A stretch of 64,000 nucleotides of DNA. Source: JBBRYW01 sp038253945. Lineage in GTDB: Bacteria; Actinomycetota; Thermoleophilia; Gaiellales; Gaiellaceae. Position numbers and translations under genes: made by a program. Of this stretch, positions 7,608 through 18,778 are shown piece after piece. The notes beneath the pieces were generated by a model. It saw only the letters and a list, made by a program, of their open reading frames with translations. It was not told the origin of the DNA and searched no databases. The stretch lies in contig JBBSGR010000004.1 in assembly GCA_038253945.1 (NCBI GenBank), positions 142,544-206,543 on the forward strand, in the 5' to 3' direction. Position 1 is the stretch's first letter. Each line of letters opens with the position of its first letter.

Positions 7608-8292
7608 ATGAGTTGGGATGAGGCGTTCGCGGACCGCTACGAGGAATGGTCGGCTGACATGACGGCCGACGTCACGTTCTACAGCGAGCTCGCGCGCAAG
7701 GCGGACGGGCCGCTGGTCGAGCTGGCGATCGGCAACGGCCGAGTGGCAATCCCGGTTGCGCAAGCGACCGGCCGGCCGGTTGTGGGGATCGACTCTTCGC
7801 CGTCGATGCTCCAGCAAGCCCGTGCCCGTGCTGCAGAGGCGGGCGTGGAGCTCGACCTGCGCGAGGGCGACATGCGCGACCTCGCCCCTGAACGAGCCCG
7901 CGGCGCTGATCTACTGCCCCTTCCGGTCGCTCCTGCACCTGCCGACCTGGACCGACCGTCGCCGAACCTTCGAGCGCGTCGCAGCGTCACTGCGGCCGGG
8001 CGGACGCTTTGCCTGGAACGCCTTCGCGTTCGACCATCGCATCGCTGCCCGACTGGACGCGCAGCACCAGTACGACCCGGTCCCGCACAAGGTTCGTTAC
8101 GCCGTCGGTGAGAATCGGATCGACATCACGCTCGACGAGGGCGGGACCAGCTCTCTCTGGTGGGCAACGAAAAACGAATGGCTCGGGCTCCTGGACGTCG
8201 CCGGTCTCGAGCTCGAGGCGCTCTACTCCGGCTTCGCCCGAGAGCCGTTTGCCGACGACAGTCGGGAATACGTTTTCGTCGCCCGCCGATAA
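7608..8292 (+). pseudogene. SAM-dependent methyltransferase, single frameshift
   Basis: The first frame (7608 on) encodes a class I methyltransferase start, including motif I (VELAIGNGRVAIPVA) and the acidic loop (GIDSSPSMLQQARARAA) up to EGDMRDLA. The rest of the enzyme continues in the next frame from 7888: LNEPAALIYCPFRSLLHL, FERVAASLRPGGRFAWNAF, and an end at EYVFVARR. One extra C in the run at 7884-7887 explains the break. Joined, the protein is ~227 residues, normal for a small-molecule methyltransferase of the Methyltransf_25 type. It may be a real inactivation or an assembly error in a C-run. It sits beside the LanC-like relic inside the putative island. Confidence 0.75.
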
Positions 8293-8370
8293 CGCGCTCT
8301 ACTGACCTTCCCGCACGGGGCCCCTTCCACCGAATCGTTCAGATCGAAAAAGCGCGTCGAGCGGGGAACA

Positions 8371-8734
8371 TGGAGGCGGCGGGAATCGAACCCGCGTCCG
8401 CGGACGCACCGGACAGAGCGTCTACAAGCTTAGGCTGTCCTTGACATTCGCCCGCCGGCCGGTGAACAGCCGACCAACCGCCGGGCTAGCCATCCTTCGG
8501 TGTCGCGCCGCAGACGATTGGCTCTCCTTTGGCGCCAAGCCCGTTTGTTGACGCCGCCTACCGAACCACGGGCCCAGTTCGGGGCGACGCGCTGGAGCTA
8601 ACTCTTAGTTAGGCAGCGAGTGCGAGTTCGTTATCCGCACTTACACGTGTTCCCGGTTGATTAACGAGGCCGACCGGGGACCTCGGCTTGCAGCTCAGCC
8701 GGAGAACCGACCACGTCGAAACCAGGTCGCCCCC
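8371..8734 (-). ncRNA. ssrA: tmRNA (transfer-messenger RNA)
   Basis: A 364-nt tmRNA. The 5' end GGGGGCG pairs with the 3' end CGCCTCC as a 7-bp acceptor with one G-U pair. The T-arm reads GGGTTCGATTCCC, and the 5' side has the conserved GGTTTCGACGTGG. The tag reading frame at 8638-8609 encodes ADNELALAA and stops at TAA. The 3' CCA is not encoded. The product rescues ribosomes stalled on broken mRNAs together with SmpB, whose gene lies ~1 kb away. The 3' end is duplicated at 3488-3508, suggesting past use as an integration site. Confidence 0.95.
8609..8638 (-). other. tmRNA proteolysis tag reading frame
   Basis: Ten codons, GCG GAT AAC GAA CTC GCA CTC GCT GCC TAA, encode ADNELALAA. The hydrophobic ALAA end is the degron seen by ClpXP-type proteases. 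The resume codon is inferred as GCG from the usual alanine at tag position one. A second in-frame TAA-like cluster follows the stop. Confidence 0.85.
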
Positions 8735-8747
8735 GTATGTCTCCCGT

Positions 8748-8753
8748 AGTGTA
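8748..8753 (-). promoter_or_regulatory. candidate -10 box for ssrA
   Basis: On the minus strand TACACT lies 13 nt before the mature tmRNA 5' end, which fits a short precursor trimmed by RNase P. It nearly abuts the GTG start of the divergent acetyltransferase gene at 8759. Confidence 0.4.
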
Positions 8754-8758
8754 GCCGC

Positions 8759-9673
8759 GTGCTCGAAGTTCGGTCGTGCGTGCGCGAAGCCGAGGAGCAG
8801 GTCTCGCTCGATCTCTACAACACCGTCTGGCCGTGGGATGCGGTCTCGATGGCCGAGGTCCGCTCGTTCAAGGCATCGGTGCGCGACTACGTCGACATGC
8901 TTGCGCTCGCCGACGGTAAACCGATCGGATCGGCGGCGGTCGCGGTCACGCCCCATCGGCCGAACGTGGCCACCTTGATGCTGACGGTCCCGCCGCCGGA
9001 CCGCCGGCGCGGAGCAGGCAGCGCGCTGTACCGCGCGGCCTCCGGCTGGGCCGCCGAGCGCGACCTCGACATGTTCGAGGCCGCCGCGCCGGAAGACGAC
9101 GCCGATGGGATCGCGTTCGCGGAGCATCACGGATTTGTCGAGATCGAGCGCAACTCGCGCCTCGTTCTGGACCTGACGTCAGCCGAAGCAAGGCCGATCG
9201 GCGCGCCCGAGGGAGTTCGGATCGTCACGTGGGCCGAGCGGCCAGAGCTCGCCCGGCAGATCTACAACGTCGCTTGCGAGGCCTACGCCGACGTGCCCGG
9301 CCAGGAAGACGACGAGTTGGAGCCCTTCGAGGACTGGCTTGCGCACGATATGCAGGGCGCGGGCGACCGGCCCGAAGCGACGTTCATCGCCGTCGCAGGC
9401 AACGAGGTCGTGGGGTACGCGAAGTTCAGCCTCACCGCCGCCCAACCCCGGGTCGCCGCCCACGACATGACAGGCGTGAAGCGCGCCTGGCGCGGGCGCG
9501 GAGTCGCCGGCGCACTCAAGCACGCCCAGATCGCGTGGGCCAAGGCCGCCGGCTACGAGCGCCTGCAGACCCAGAACGAGGTTCGAAACGAGCCCATCCG
9601 CCGGCTCAACGAACGCCTGGGCTACCGATCGGCGCCAGGCCGGATCCTGTTGCGCGGTCCGCGCGCTCCCTGA
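8759..9673 (+). CDS. two-domain GNAT acetyltransferase
   Basis: This 304-residue protein has tandem GNAT folds, like mycothiol synthase (MshD) and Eis-type relatives. The N-terminal half contains TVPPPDRRRGAGSALYRAA, the Q/R-x-x-G-x-G/A acetyl-CoA loop. The C-terminal half contains DMTGVKRAWRGRGVAGALK, a second and better preserved loop, plus YERLQTQNEVRNEPIRRLNE, typical of the N-rich helix before the last strand. It starts with GTG next to the ssrA promoter and is transcribed away from ssrA. The substrate is unknown; mycothiol synthase is possible but not supported by specific residues I can check. Confidence 0.82.
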   Translation: MLEVRSCVREAEEQVSLDLYNTVWPWDAVSMAEVRSFKASVRDYVDMLALADGKPIGSAAVAVTPHRPNVATLMLTVPPPDRRRGAGSALYRAASGWAAERDLDMFEAAAPEDDADGIAFAEHHGFVEIERNSRLVLDLTSAEARPIGAPEGVRIVTWAERPELARQIYNVACEAYADVPGQEDDELEPFEDWLAHDMQGAGDRPEATFIAVAGNEVVGYAKFSLTAAQPRVAAHDMTGVKRAWRGRGVAGALKHAQIAWAKAAGYERLQTQNEVRNEPIRRLNERLGYRSAPGRILLRGPRAP

Positions 9674-9705
9674 CGCCGCCCGGAGGCCACAGGGACCGGG
9701 CGCGC

Positions 9706-10173
9706 CTACCGGTTTCGGGCGCTGAGCGCGCGCTCGATCTGGCGTTCGGCGTCACGCTTCGCGAGATCGCGGCGCTTGTCGATCCGTTCCTTGCCGCGTG
9801 CGACGGCGAGCTCGACCTTTGCCCGCCCGTCCTTGAAATAGAGCCTGGTCGGGATCAGCGTGAGGCCACGCTCGTTCACCTGCGCGCCCAGCGAGGCAAT
9901 CTCGCGGCGGTGGAGCAGCAGCTTCCGGTCGCGATCCGGGTCGTGATTGGCGATGTTGCCCTGGTCATAGGTCGAGATATGGGCTCCCACCAGCCAGACC
10001 TCGGCACCGCGCACGTCGGCGTAGGCGCGGCGGAGATTGGCCCTACCTTCGCGAAGTGACTTCACTTCCGTACCGCTGAGCACGAGGCCGGCCTCCACGC
10101 GCTCGAGCAGGTGATACTCGTGCCGGGCCCGGCGGTTGTCGGCGATGAGCTTCTCTCCCTGGTTGCGAGCCAT
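9706..10173 (-). CDS. smpB: SsrA-binding protein SmpB
   Basis: A 155-residue SmpB. It carries tmRNA into the A site of stalled ribosomes and its C-terminal tail mimics an mRNA in the channel. The family start (NRRARHEYHLLERVEAGL), the core (GTEVKSLREGRANLRRAYAD), the DPDRDRKLLLHRREI stretch and the basic tail (GKERIDKRRDLAKRDAERQI) are all present. I start at ATG 10173; the open frame continues upstream but has no SmpB homology. A TACAAT -10 box 8 nt before this ATG fits a near-leaderless mRNA. The enzyme gene upstream is an RNase R/II family member, the classic rnr-smpB-ssrA grouping. Confidence 0.96.
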   Translation of the reverse strand: MARNQGEKLIADNRRARHEYHLLERVEAGLVLSGTEVKSLREGRANLRRAYADVRGAEVWLVGAHISTYDQGNIANHDPDRDRKLLLHRREIASLGAQVNERGLTLIPTRLYFKDGRAKVELAVARGKERIDKRRDLAKRDAERQIERALSARNR

Positions 10174-10181
10174 ACGCGGCG

Positions 10182-10187
10182 ATTGTA
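10182..10187 (-). promoter_or_regulatory. candidate -10 box for smpB
   Basis: Minus-strand TACAAT lies 8 nt before the smpB ATG, which would place the transcript start at or next to the start codon. It supports ATG 10173 over upstream starts. Confidence 0.45.
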
Positions 10188-10288
10188 GGTGCGCTGACTT
10201 TTCACTTCCGTTACGGCCTCGTATCCCACGTGTGCGAGCTTCTCGAATAGCCTTGGGACCGGAGGGAGGCTCGCGGCCGGCCCCGGGC

Positions 10289-11959
10289 TCACCTCGCAGG
10301 AGCGAGCTCGACCTTGCCGGCCGGGCGATCGATCGATTCGACGCGCACCGAAGCGGAGTCACCCAGCCGGTAGCGCCTCCCCGTTCGCCGGCCGACAAGG
10401 GCTGTGGCCAGCGGGTCGAGCTCGAAGTAATCGTCCGGCAGACGGCGCACGGGCACGTAACCCTCGAAGACGTCCCCGAAGCGGACAAACATCCCCGATC
10501 CGATTACGCCGGTGATCTCACCCTCGAAAACGTGCTGCCAGCCAAGCTCGAAGAGCTTCCGATCGAGGAGCCACGCGAGACAGATGTCGTCGGCTCGGTA
10601 CTCGAGCGCGGCGGACTCCCGCTCCTGCAGCGACGCGTGCTCGGCGAGCGGGCCAAGATCCTCCGCCAGCGGCACGTCCGTCGTCCCGAGCTCACGAAGC
10701 AGCACTCTGTGGCACACGAGGTCGGGATAGCGCCGAATCGGTGAGGTGAAATGGCAGTACGCGGGGCTCGCCAGGCCGGAGTGCCCGAGGTTGCGAGGGT
10801 CGTAGCGGGCTTGCTTCAGCGAGCGGAGAACCATCGCCGGAAAGGCCTCAGCCCCTCGGCCACCGCCCTTCACGTAGTTGGTGACCAACTCGGCTGTGGC
10901 CGCCGCCAGACGAGCGGCATCGGACGGTGAGATTCGCTCGTCCTCGGGCGCAGCCGGAGTGGGCACCCCGAGCTCGGCGAGCCGCGAGATCAACAGGGCA
11001 ACCGACTGCGGCTCCGGTCGCTCATGGACGCGGTAAAGCGCCTCGCGGCGCCGCGAGGAGAGCAATCCGGCCACCGCCTCGTTGGCGAGAATCATGAACT
11101 CCTCGACGAGAGCGTGCGCGTGCGGCTCTGCTTGCTTCCACGCACCCTCCACCCCGCCGCGCCCGTCAAAGGCAAACGCTACCTCGGGCGACGAGATACG
11201 CAGCGCTCCGCGCCCGAACCGCCGCTCGCGAAGATCGAGTGCGATCCGCTCGGCGAGCCGCAGCGCCTCCCCCGTCTCGGGATCGGCCCGCTCCCGCCCC
11301 GCGAGGATTGCCTCGGCCTGCCCGTAGGTCAGGCGCTCGCGGCTGCGGATCACAGATCGATAGAACAGTGGCTCGCCGAGCGCGAGATCGGCGTCGAACG
11401 GAAGCTCGACCGTGACGCAGAGCCGGTCCTGCTGCGGGCGCAAGCTGCAAGCGTCGTCCGCGAGCGCGGGAGGCAGCATCGGGGCGACGAGTCCCGGCAC
11501 GTAGGTCGAGAGCGCGCGGTGCGCGGCACCACGGTCCAGCGGCGACCCCGCCGCGACGTAGTAGGAGACGTCGGCGATATGCACCCATGCTCTGACGCGA
11601 TCCCGGTCGCGCACGACCGAGATCGCGTCGTCGAAGTCCTTCGCCGTCTCCGGGTCGATCGTGAACGTGGGCAGGGCGCGGAGATCAACTCGTCCATTCA
11701 GGTCCGGCTCGGGGAGCGAGTACGGCTCGAAGCCCCGCCTCAGGCCAGCTTCGTAGAGCAGCCCCTCGAGCACCGTCTCGATCGCACCGGCCGGCCCGAG
11801 CACGTGCTCGACGCGAACACGGCCACGTCCGGGGCGCACGACCGCCAGATCACCGACGCTCGCCTCGCGTGCGCCCCTCTCATCCAGCACGAGGGGTACG
11901 CCACGCGTGAAGTACGGCTCCCCGACCCACAGCTTCCCCCGCCCCCCCAGCTCCACCAC
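10289..11959 (-). CDS. rnr: RNase R/RNase II family exoribonuclease
   Basis: A 556-residue 3'-5' exoribonuclease that degrades RNA processively. The RNB catalytic core is clear: the signature TFTIDPETAKDFDDAISV gives the magnesium-binding aspartates Asp102, Asp108, Asp110 and Asp111. HFTSPIRRYPDLVCHRVLL is the conserved substrate-channel segment. An S1 RNA-binding domain ends the protein (EGEITGVIGSGMFVRFG). It is shorter than E. coli RNase R (~800 residues) because the N-terminal cold-shock domains are reduced. The start is a GTG, 32 nt after the ftsX stop. RNase R removes tmRNA-tagged defective messages, consistent with smpB just downstream. Confidence 0.92.
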   Translation of the reverse strand: MVELGGRGKLWVGEPYFTRGVPLVLDERGAREASVGDLAVVRPGRGRVRVEHVLGPAGAIETVLEGLLYEAGLRRGFEPYSLPEPDLNGRVDLRALPTFTIDPETAKDFDDAISVVRDRDRVRAWVHIADVSYYVAAGSPLDRGAAHRALSTYVPGLVAPMLPPALADDACSLRPQQDRLCVTVELPFDADLALGEPLFYRSVIRSRERLTYGQAEAILAGRERADPETGEALRLAERIALDLRERRFGRGALRISSPEVAFAFDGRGGVEGAWKQAEPHAHALVEEFMILANEAVAGLLSSRRREALYRVHERPEPQSVALLISRLAELGVPTPAAPEDERISPSDAARLAAATAELVTNYVKGGGRGAEAFPAMVLRSLKQARYDPRNLGHSGLASPAYCHFTSPIRRYPDLVCHRVLLRELGTTDVPLAEDLGPLAEHASLQERESAALEYRADDICLAWLLDRKLFELGWQHVFEGEITGVIGSGMFVRFGDVFEGYVPVRRLPDDYFELDPLATALVGRRTGRRYRLGDSASVRVESIDRPAGKVELAPAR

Positions 11960-11991
11960 GAGGCGCTCCGGCCGCGTGGGGCGTTCAGCGC

Positions 11992-12888
11992 TCAGATTCG
12001 CAGGAAGCGGCGCATGGTGAGGCCGGAGCCCGCCGCACCGAGCACGAGCCCGATCCCGAGCAGGATCATCGCGTTAAGCGCGAACGGGATCGCGGAGACG
12101 CCGGAGCCTGCGTCGATGTGGCCGAGGACGGACGGAAGAGCGATCTCCTTGCCCAGCAGGAGCAGGATCACGGCAGCGATCGATCCCAGCAGGCCGCAGA
12201 TCAGGCCCTCCACCATGAACGGGCCCCGCACGAACCAGTTCGAGGCCCCGACGAGCTTCATCACCTCGATCTCACGGCGCCGCGCGAAGATCGAGAGGCG
12301 GATGGTGTTCGCGATCAGGAGCGTCGAAGCGGTCAAGAGGACGATGATCGCGATCAGGAAGATCGTCTCGATCACCCGTGCGATCCGGAGAATCCGGCTC
12401 GCCGTCTTCTTGCCGTACGTCGTCTTCTCGACCCCGGCCGGCAGCGGGTGCAGGCTCCGGTCGATCTCGTCCACGTACTCGCCCTTCGCCGGCGTGACCT
12501 CCTCGGAGGCGGGAAGCGGATTCGACGTGATGTTGCGAACGAGCTCCGGCGCTCGCTTGCGCATCCGCTTGAGCGCCTCCTCCTTCGAGACGAACGTGAC
12601 ACCGTTCTTCTTCACGAGCGGGTTCGACTCGAGCTTGATGCGAACCGCGTTGATCTCCTTCGCCGTCGCTGCGCCGCGCCCCGGACAGGAGACGTCCGTG
12701 CAGAAGTAGACATTGTCGAGCAGCGTGCCCTTCGTCTGGTTGCTCCACGAGCGAGCGAAGGTGCCGAACGCGATCAGGAGCCCGACGAGGAACATCCCGA
12801 TCAGGACAGTCATCGTGGCCGCGATGGTGGTCGAGAAGCTGGCGCGCACCGACCGTAGCGCCTCGGACATCAGGAAGCGGAACCTCAT
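11992..12888 (-). CDS. ftsX: cell-division ABC transporter permease FtsX
   Basis: A 298-residue integral membrane partner of FtsE. It has the FtsX plan: a cytoplasmic N-terminus (MRFRFLMSEALRSVRASFST), TM1, a ~110-residue extracytoplasmic domain, then three TM helices within the FtsX/MacB-type domain (LLTASTLLIANTIRLSIFAR...EVMKLVGASNWFVRGPFMVE). The complex relays divisome signals to peptidoglycan hydrolases. The extracytoplasmic loop contains a Cys (FCTDVSCPG) pair. Its start overlaps the ftsE stop by 4 nt, so the two are co-translated. Confidence 0.94.
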   Translation of the reverse strand: MRFRFLMSEALRSVRASFSTTIAATMTVLIGMFLVGLLIAFGTFARSWSNQTKGTLLDNVYFCTDVSCPGRGAATAKEINAVRIKLESNPLVKKNGVTFVSKEEALKRMRKRAPELVRNITSNPLPASEEVTPAKGEYVDEIDRSLHPLPAGVEKTTYGKKTASRILRIARVIETIFLIAIIVLLTASTLLIANTIRLSIFARRREIEVMKLVGASNWFVRGPFMVEGLICGLLGSIAAVILLLLGKEIALPSVLGHIDAGSGVSAIPFALNAMILLGIGLVLGAAGSGLTMRRFLRI

Positions 12889-13568
12889 TCGTTCGCGTAG
12901 CCGCCGCGCCGCTCGTCCCGCACGAGCGATCCCTCCTCGAGCGCGATCACTCGTTTTCGCATCTTGTCGACCATCTCGCGGTCATGGGTCACCATCAGGA
13001 CCGTCGTGCCGGACCGGTTGATGCGATAGAGGAGCTGCATGATCCCGACCGACGTGTCCGGGTCGAGATTTCCGGTCGGCTCGTCGCAGACGAGCAGCGG
13101 CGGGTGGTTGACGAACGCGCGCGCGATCGAGACGCGCTGCTGCTCCCCGCCCGAGAGCTCGTGCGGATACGAGTTCATCTTTTGCGCGAGCCCGACGAGA
13201 CTCAGCACCTCGGGCACCTTCCGGCGAACCGAGGGCCGGCTCTCGCCCTGCACGCGCAGGGCGTACCCGACATTCTCAGCCGCCGTTCGGTTCGGGAGCA
13301 GCTTGAAGTCCTGGAAGACACAGCCGAGATTACGGCGCAGGAGCGGCACCTTCGAGCGCTTGAGGCGCCCGAGGTCCCGACCGCCCACGATGATGCGGCC
13401 CTCGGTCGGCTCGAGCTCCTTCAACAGGAGCCGTACGACGGTCGACTTGCCCGAGCCCGAGGGGCCGACGACGAAAACGAACTCACCCTTGTCGATCACG
13501 AACGAGACGTTGGCTAGCGCGGTGACGTCCGGCTCGTACACCTTCGTCACGCTCTCGAACACGATCAT
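12885..13568 (-). CDS. ftsE: cell-division ATP-binding protein FtsE
   Basis: A 227-residue ABC ATPase with Walker A GPSGSGKS (residues 35-42), the Q-loop in CVFQDFKLLPNRTAAENV, signature LSGGEQQRVSIARA, Walker B LLVCDEPTGNLD and the switch His in LMVTHD. FtsE uses ATP to drive FtsX. I choose ATG 13568 (MIVFESVTKVY), giving the usual FtsE length. The open frame runs 50 codons further up to 13718 with no family similarity. A TAGACT -10-like element lies ~125 nt upstream of the chosen start. Confidence 0.94.
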   Translation of the reverse strand: MIVFESVTKVYEPDVTALANVSFVIDKGEFVFVVGPSGSGKSTVVRLLLKELEPTEGRIIVGGRDLGRLKRSKVPLLRRNLGCVFQDFKLLPNRTAAENVGYALRVQGESRPSVRRKVPEVLSLVGLAQKMNSYPHELSGGEQQRVSIARAFVNHPPLLVCDEPTGNLDPDTSVGIMQLLYRINRSGTTVLMVTHDREMVDKMRKRVIALEEGSLVRDERRGGYANE

Positions 13569-13718
13569 CGCGGCGGGGCTCGCCACGTCGGAACGCGCCG
13601 GGCGGTCGGCGAGGGCCGTGCGAGGTGTCTGGAGCTCCGTTTCCTGCACCGGTTCGGGAAGGGTCGAGCGCCGCGCCGGTCGAACTGGCGAGCCGGTCAG
13701 TCTAGCGAAAGCCTTCAA

Positions 13719-14829
13719 CTACAGCACCTTTCCAGCAGCTTTCGCCAGCAAATACGCCTGGATGAAGCCTTCGAGGGTGCCGTCGAGCACGGCCTGGGTG
13801 TTGCCGGTCTCGAACTCGGTCCTGTGGTCTTTGACGAGTTGGTAGGGATGGAGCACGTAGCTACGGATTTGACTGCCGAACCCGATCTCCTGCGCGGCGC
13901 CACGCTCCCGCGCGAGCTCCTCCTCCCGCAGCTCCTGCTCGCGCTCGACGAGCCGGGACTTCAGGATTCGAAGCGCCGTCTGCTTGTTCGAGGCCTGCGA
14001 GCGCTCGTTCTGGCACTGGACGACGATGCCGGTCGGCAGGTGGGTGACGCGAACGGCCGAGTCGGTCTTGTTGACATGCTGACCCCCGGCTCCGCTCGCG
14101 CGGTAGGTGTCGATCCGCAGATCCTCGTCGCCGATCTGCACTTCGACGTCTTCAGACAGAAGCGGGCTCACGATCACCTGGGCGAACGAGGTATGGCGCC
14201 GATGAGCCTGGTCGAACGGCGACTGTCGCACGAGCCGGTGCACTCCGCGCTCGGCCTTCAGGATGCCATAGGCGTTCTCGCCGGCGACCGTGAAGGTGGC
14301 GGATTTGAGACCCGCCTCCTCGCCGGGGCTCGCCTCGACGAGCTCGGCGCGAAAGCCGCGGTTCTCCGCCCAGCGAAGGTACATGCGCAGCACGATCTCG
14401 GCCCAGTCCTGGGCGTCCGTTCCGCCCGCGCCGGCGTGGATCGTGACAACCGCGTCGCCTGCGTCGTACTCACCGTTGAACAACGCATCCTCTGTCAGTC
14501 GATCCAACTCGCGCTGGATCGGACGCAAGTGAGTCTCGATCTCGCCCGCGAGCTCGCCGTCCAGCTCGAGGAGCTCCCGAGCGTCCCGGTACTCGCCCCG
14601 CAGCCGCTCGTAGCGTTGCAGGTTCTTGACGAGGCGGGCGTGCTCCGCCGAGACGGATGCCGCGTGCCGCTGGTCGTCCCAGAAGCCGGGCTTGCCTAGC
14701 TCGAGCTCGACCTCCGCGATCCGCTTTGCTACGGAGTCGGGGTCAAAGGTAATCACGGACCCAGTCGAGCCGGGTCCCGATCTCCTCGAGCTGCTGGTGC
14801 AGCGGCGCGCCGGTCGGTCCGTCCACCAT
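13719..14829 (-). CDS. prfB: peptide chain release factor 2, expressed by programmed +1 frameshift
   Basis: RF2 terminates translation at UGA and UAA. The long frame (13719-14744) carries the GGQ loop (ASGAGGQHVNKTDSAVRVTH), which triggers peptidyl-tRNA hydrolysis, and the SPF-type stop-recognition motif (RQSPFDQAHRRHTS). It lacks a sensible N-terminus. A short frame starting at ATG 14829 (RBS AGGGAG 8 nt upstream) encodes MVDGPTGAPLHQQLEEIGTR then LDWVRDYL and meets an in-frame TGA at 14745-14743. Skipping one U at CTT-TGA-C joins it to DPDSVAKRIAEVELELGKPG. The product is ~369 residues, the normal RF2 length (365 in E. coli). This is the classical autoregulatory frameshift: low RF2 lets the ribosome slip. 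Confidence 0.93.
14742..14748 (-). promoter_or_regulatory. prfB programmed frameshift site CTTTGAC
   Basis: The minus strand reads CTT TGA C, identical to the E. coli RF2 slippery stop. The first frame stops at this TGA; the +1 frame continues as Leu-Asp. GTGAT, which can pair with the AUCAC of the 16S 3' end, ends 3 nt before CTT, where E. coli has its AGGGGG element. A purine-rich Shine-Dalgarno is not present. Confidence 0.85.
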
Positions 14830-14865
14830 CCCGCTACTCCCTAGCAGCCCCGGCCACGCTGCGGC

Positions 14866-17580
<2,715 letters not shown>

Positions 17581-17621
17581 CGGTACCTAGGGTAGCCGGT
17601 CGAGCATCCGTCGAGCTCCCT

Positions 17622-18122
17622 CTAGAGAGGGGTCACCTCGATCTCCCAAAAGGCTTCGGACAGGTGGTTGCCGTAGACGAAGTAGTCGGCGAAGCGACCG
17701 GAGACGAGTTGCTCGAGCTCGGCCGCACCGGCAACTGCAGGCCAACCGTTCACGCGCAACTCCCGCTCCTGGCCCGCCACGCGGAGCGTAAGCTCCTCCC
17801 CTTCGATCGGCAACTCGACGACCGTGATCCGGCGCCCCCCTGCGACGAAACCTGCCGCCGCACGAACGACCCGGACGCGAAACGGAGGCCTCAGCTCTTT
17901 CCGCACTGCTGCCGCGAACGGCTCTTCCCCGTCGGTAAACGAGCCCGGCGGCTCGTCCCATTCGATCACGCTGGAGCCGTCCGGCAAGACGACGAACTGA
18001 ACGTCGTCACCCTTGAACCCGCTCGCCCGAACTGCCTGCACGGCATCCCATTCCCGATGCCGGTGCACGCCGTGGATACCAACCTCGAGGGGCGGCCGCA
18101 GGTCGGGGGGCTGCGGACTCAT
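17622..18122 (-). CDS. conserved hypothetical protein
   Basis: A 166-residue soluble protein with no signal peptide or membrane segment. The pattern is mostly beta-strand (VQFVVLPDGSSVIEWDEPPG, RRITVVELPIEGEELTLRVA) with a GRFADYFVYGNHLSEAFWEI segment near the end. I recognise no family. It lies between secA and hpf on the same strand and is probably co-transcribed with them. The even codon use and well-behaved frame argue that it is real. Confidence 0.7.
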   Translation of the reverse strand: MSPQPPDLRPPLEVGIHGVHRHREWDAVQAVRASGFKGDDVQFVVLPDGSSVIEWDEPPGSFTDGEEPFAAAVRKELRPPFRVRVVRAAAGFVAGGRRITVVELPIEGEELTLRVAGQERELRVNGWPAVAGAAELEQLVSGRFADYFVYGNHLSEAFWEIEVTPL

Positions 18123-18205
18123 CAGATCGCGGATCTGGACCGGAAGTTCGAACGCGGCCGAGCGGGGCGTGTCAGCCGGGGCTGCGGGAAGCCACTACCG
18201 ACCAT

Positions 18206-18742
18206 CTAGAGCTGCGGCTCGATCAGGCCGTATCTGCCGTCGCGGCGGCGGTAGACGACGTTCACGTCACCGGAGTCGGCGCTTTGGAAGACGAAGAAGT
18301 CGTGGCCCACCAGCTCTAGCTGCAGGACGGCTTCCTCGGGCGCCATCGGCGCGACCGGGAACTGTTTCGTCTTGACGATCGAGTCCTCGTCGTCGGCCGA
18401 GATCGCAACGGCCGCTTCTGCCGCCCCTCCGCTGGGACGTTGTCGGCGCTTGCGCTTGTCGCGGTACCGCTTCACTTGGCGGGTCAGCTTGTCGGCCAGC
18501 TGGTCGATCGAAGCGCGCATGTCAGTGGTGCTCTCCCTCGCACGCAGAACCGGGCCCTGCGTCCACACGGTCGCCTCGGCGATCTGGCTCTCGGCGATCG
18601 ACGGGTTCCGCTCCACCGCCAGCTCGAGCTCGATGCGGGGCGAGTCGTTCAAGTGCCGGTCGAGCTTTGCGAGCTTCTCCTCGGCGTAACGGCGGATCGC
18701 GTCGCTGACCTCCGTGTTCCTGGCCTTGATCTGCAGCTGCAT
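18206..18742 (-). CDS. hpf: ribosome hibernation promoting factor, long form
   Basis: A 178-residue long HPF. The N-terminal S30AE domain (MQLQIKARNTEVSDAIRRYA to the basic KRYRDKRKRRQR) occupies the mRNA/tRNA channel of idle ribosomes. After a linker, the C-terminal dimerisation domain (SIVKTKQFPVAPMAPEEAVL then QLELVGHDFFVFQSADSGDV) lets long HPF make 100S dimers on its own. A strong Shine-Dalgarno (GGAGGAGG) precedes the ATG, and TAGATT is a possible -10 box. It lies upstream of secA, as in many Gram-positive genomes. Confidence 0.94.
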   Translation of the reverse strand: MQLQIKARNTEVSDAIRRYAEEKLAKLDRHLNDSPRIELELAVERNPSIAESQIAEATVWTQGPVLRARESTTDMRASIDQLADKLTRQVKRYRDKRKRRQRPSGGAAEAAVAISADDEDSIVKTKQFPVAPMAPEEAVLQLELVGHDFFVFQSADSGDVNVVYRRRDGRYGLIEPQL

Positions 18743-18778
18743 GCGACCTCCTCCATCGAACGGTGCGTGCGCCGCAAT

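Noticed and set aside
10174..10488. N-terminal extension of SmpB
   Set aside because: No homology, overlaps the exonuclease gene end, and the -10 box supports ATG 10173.
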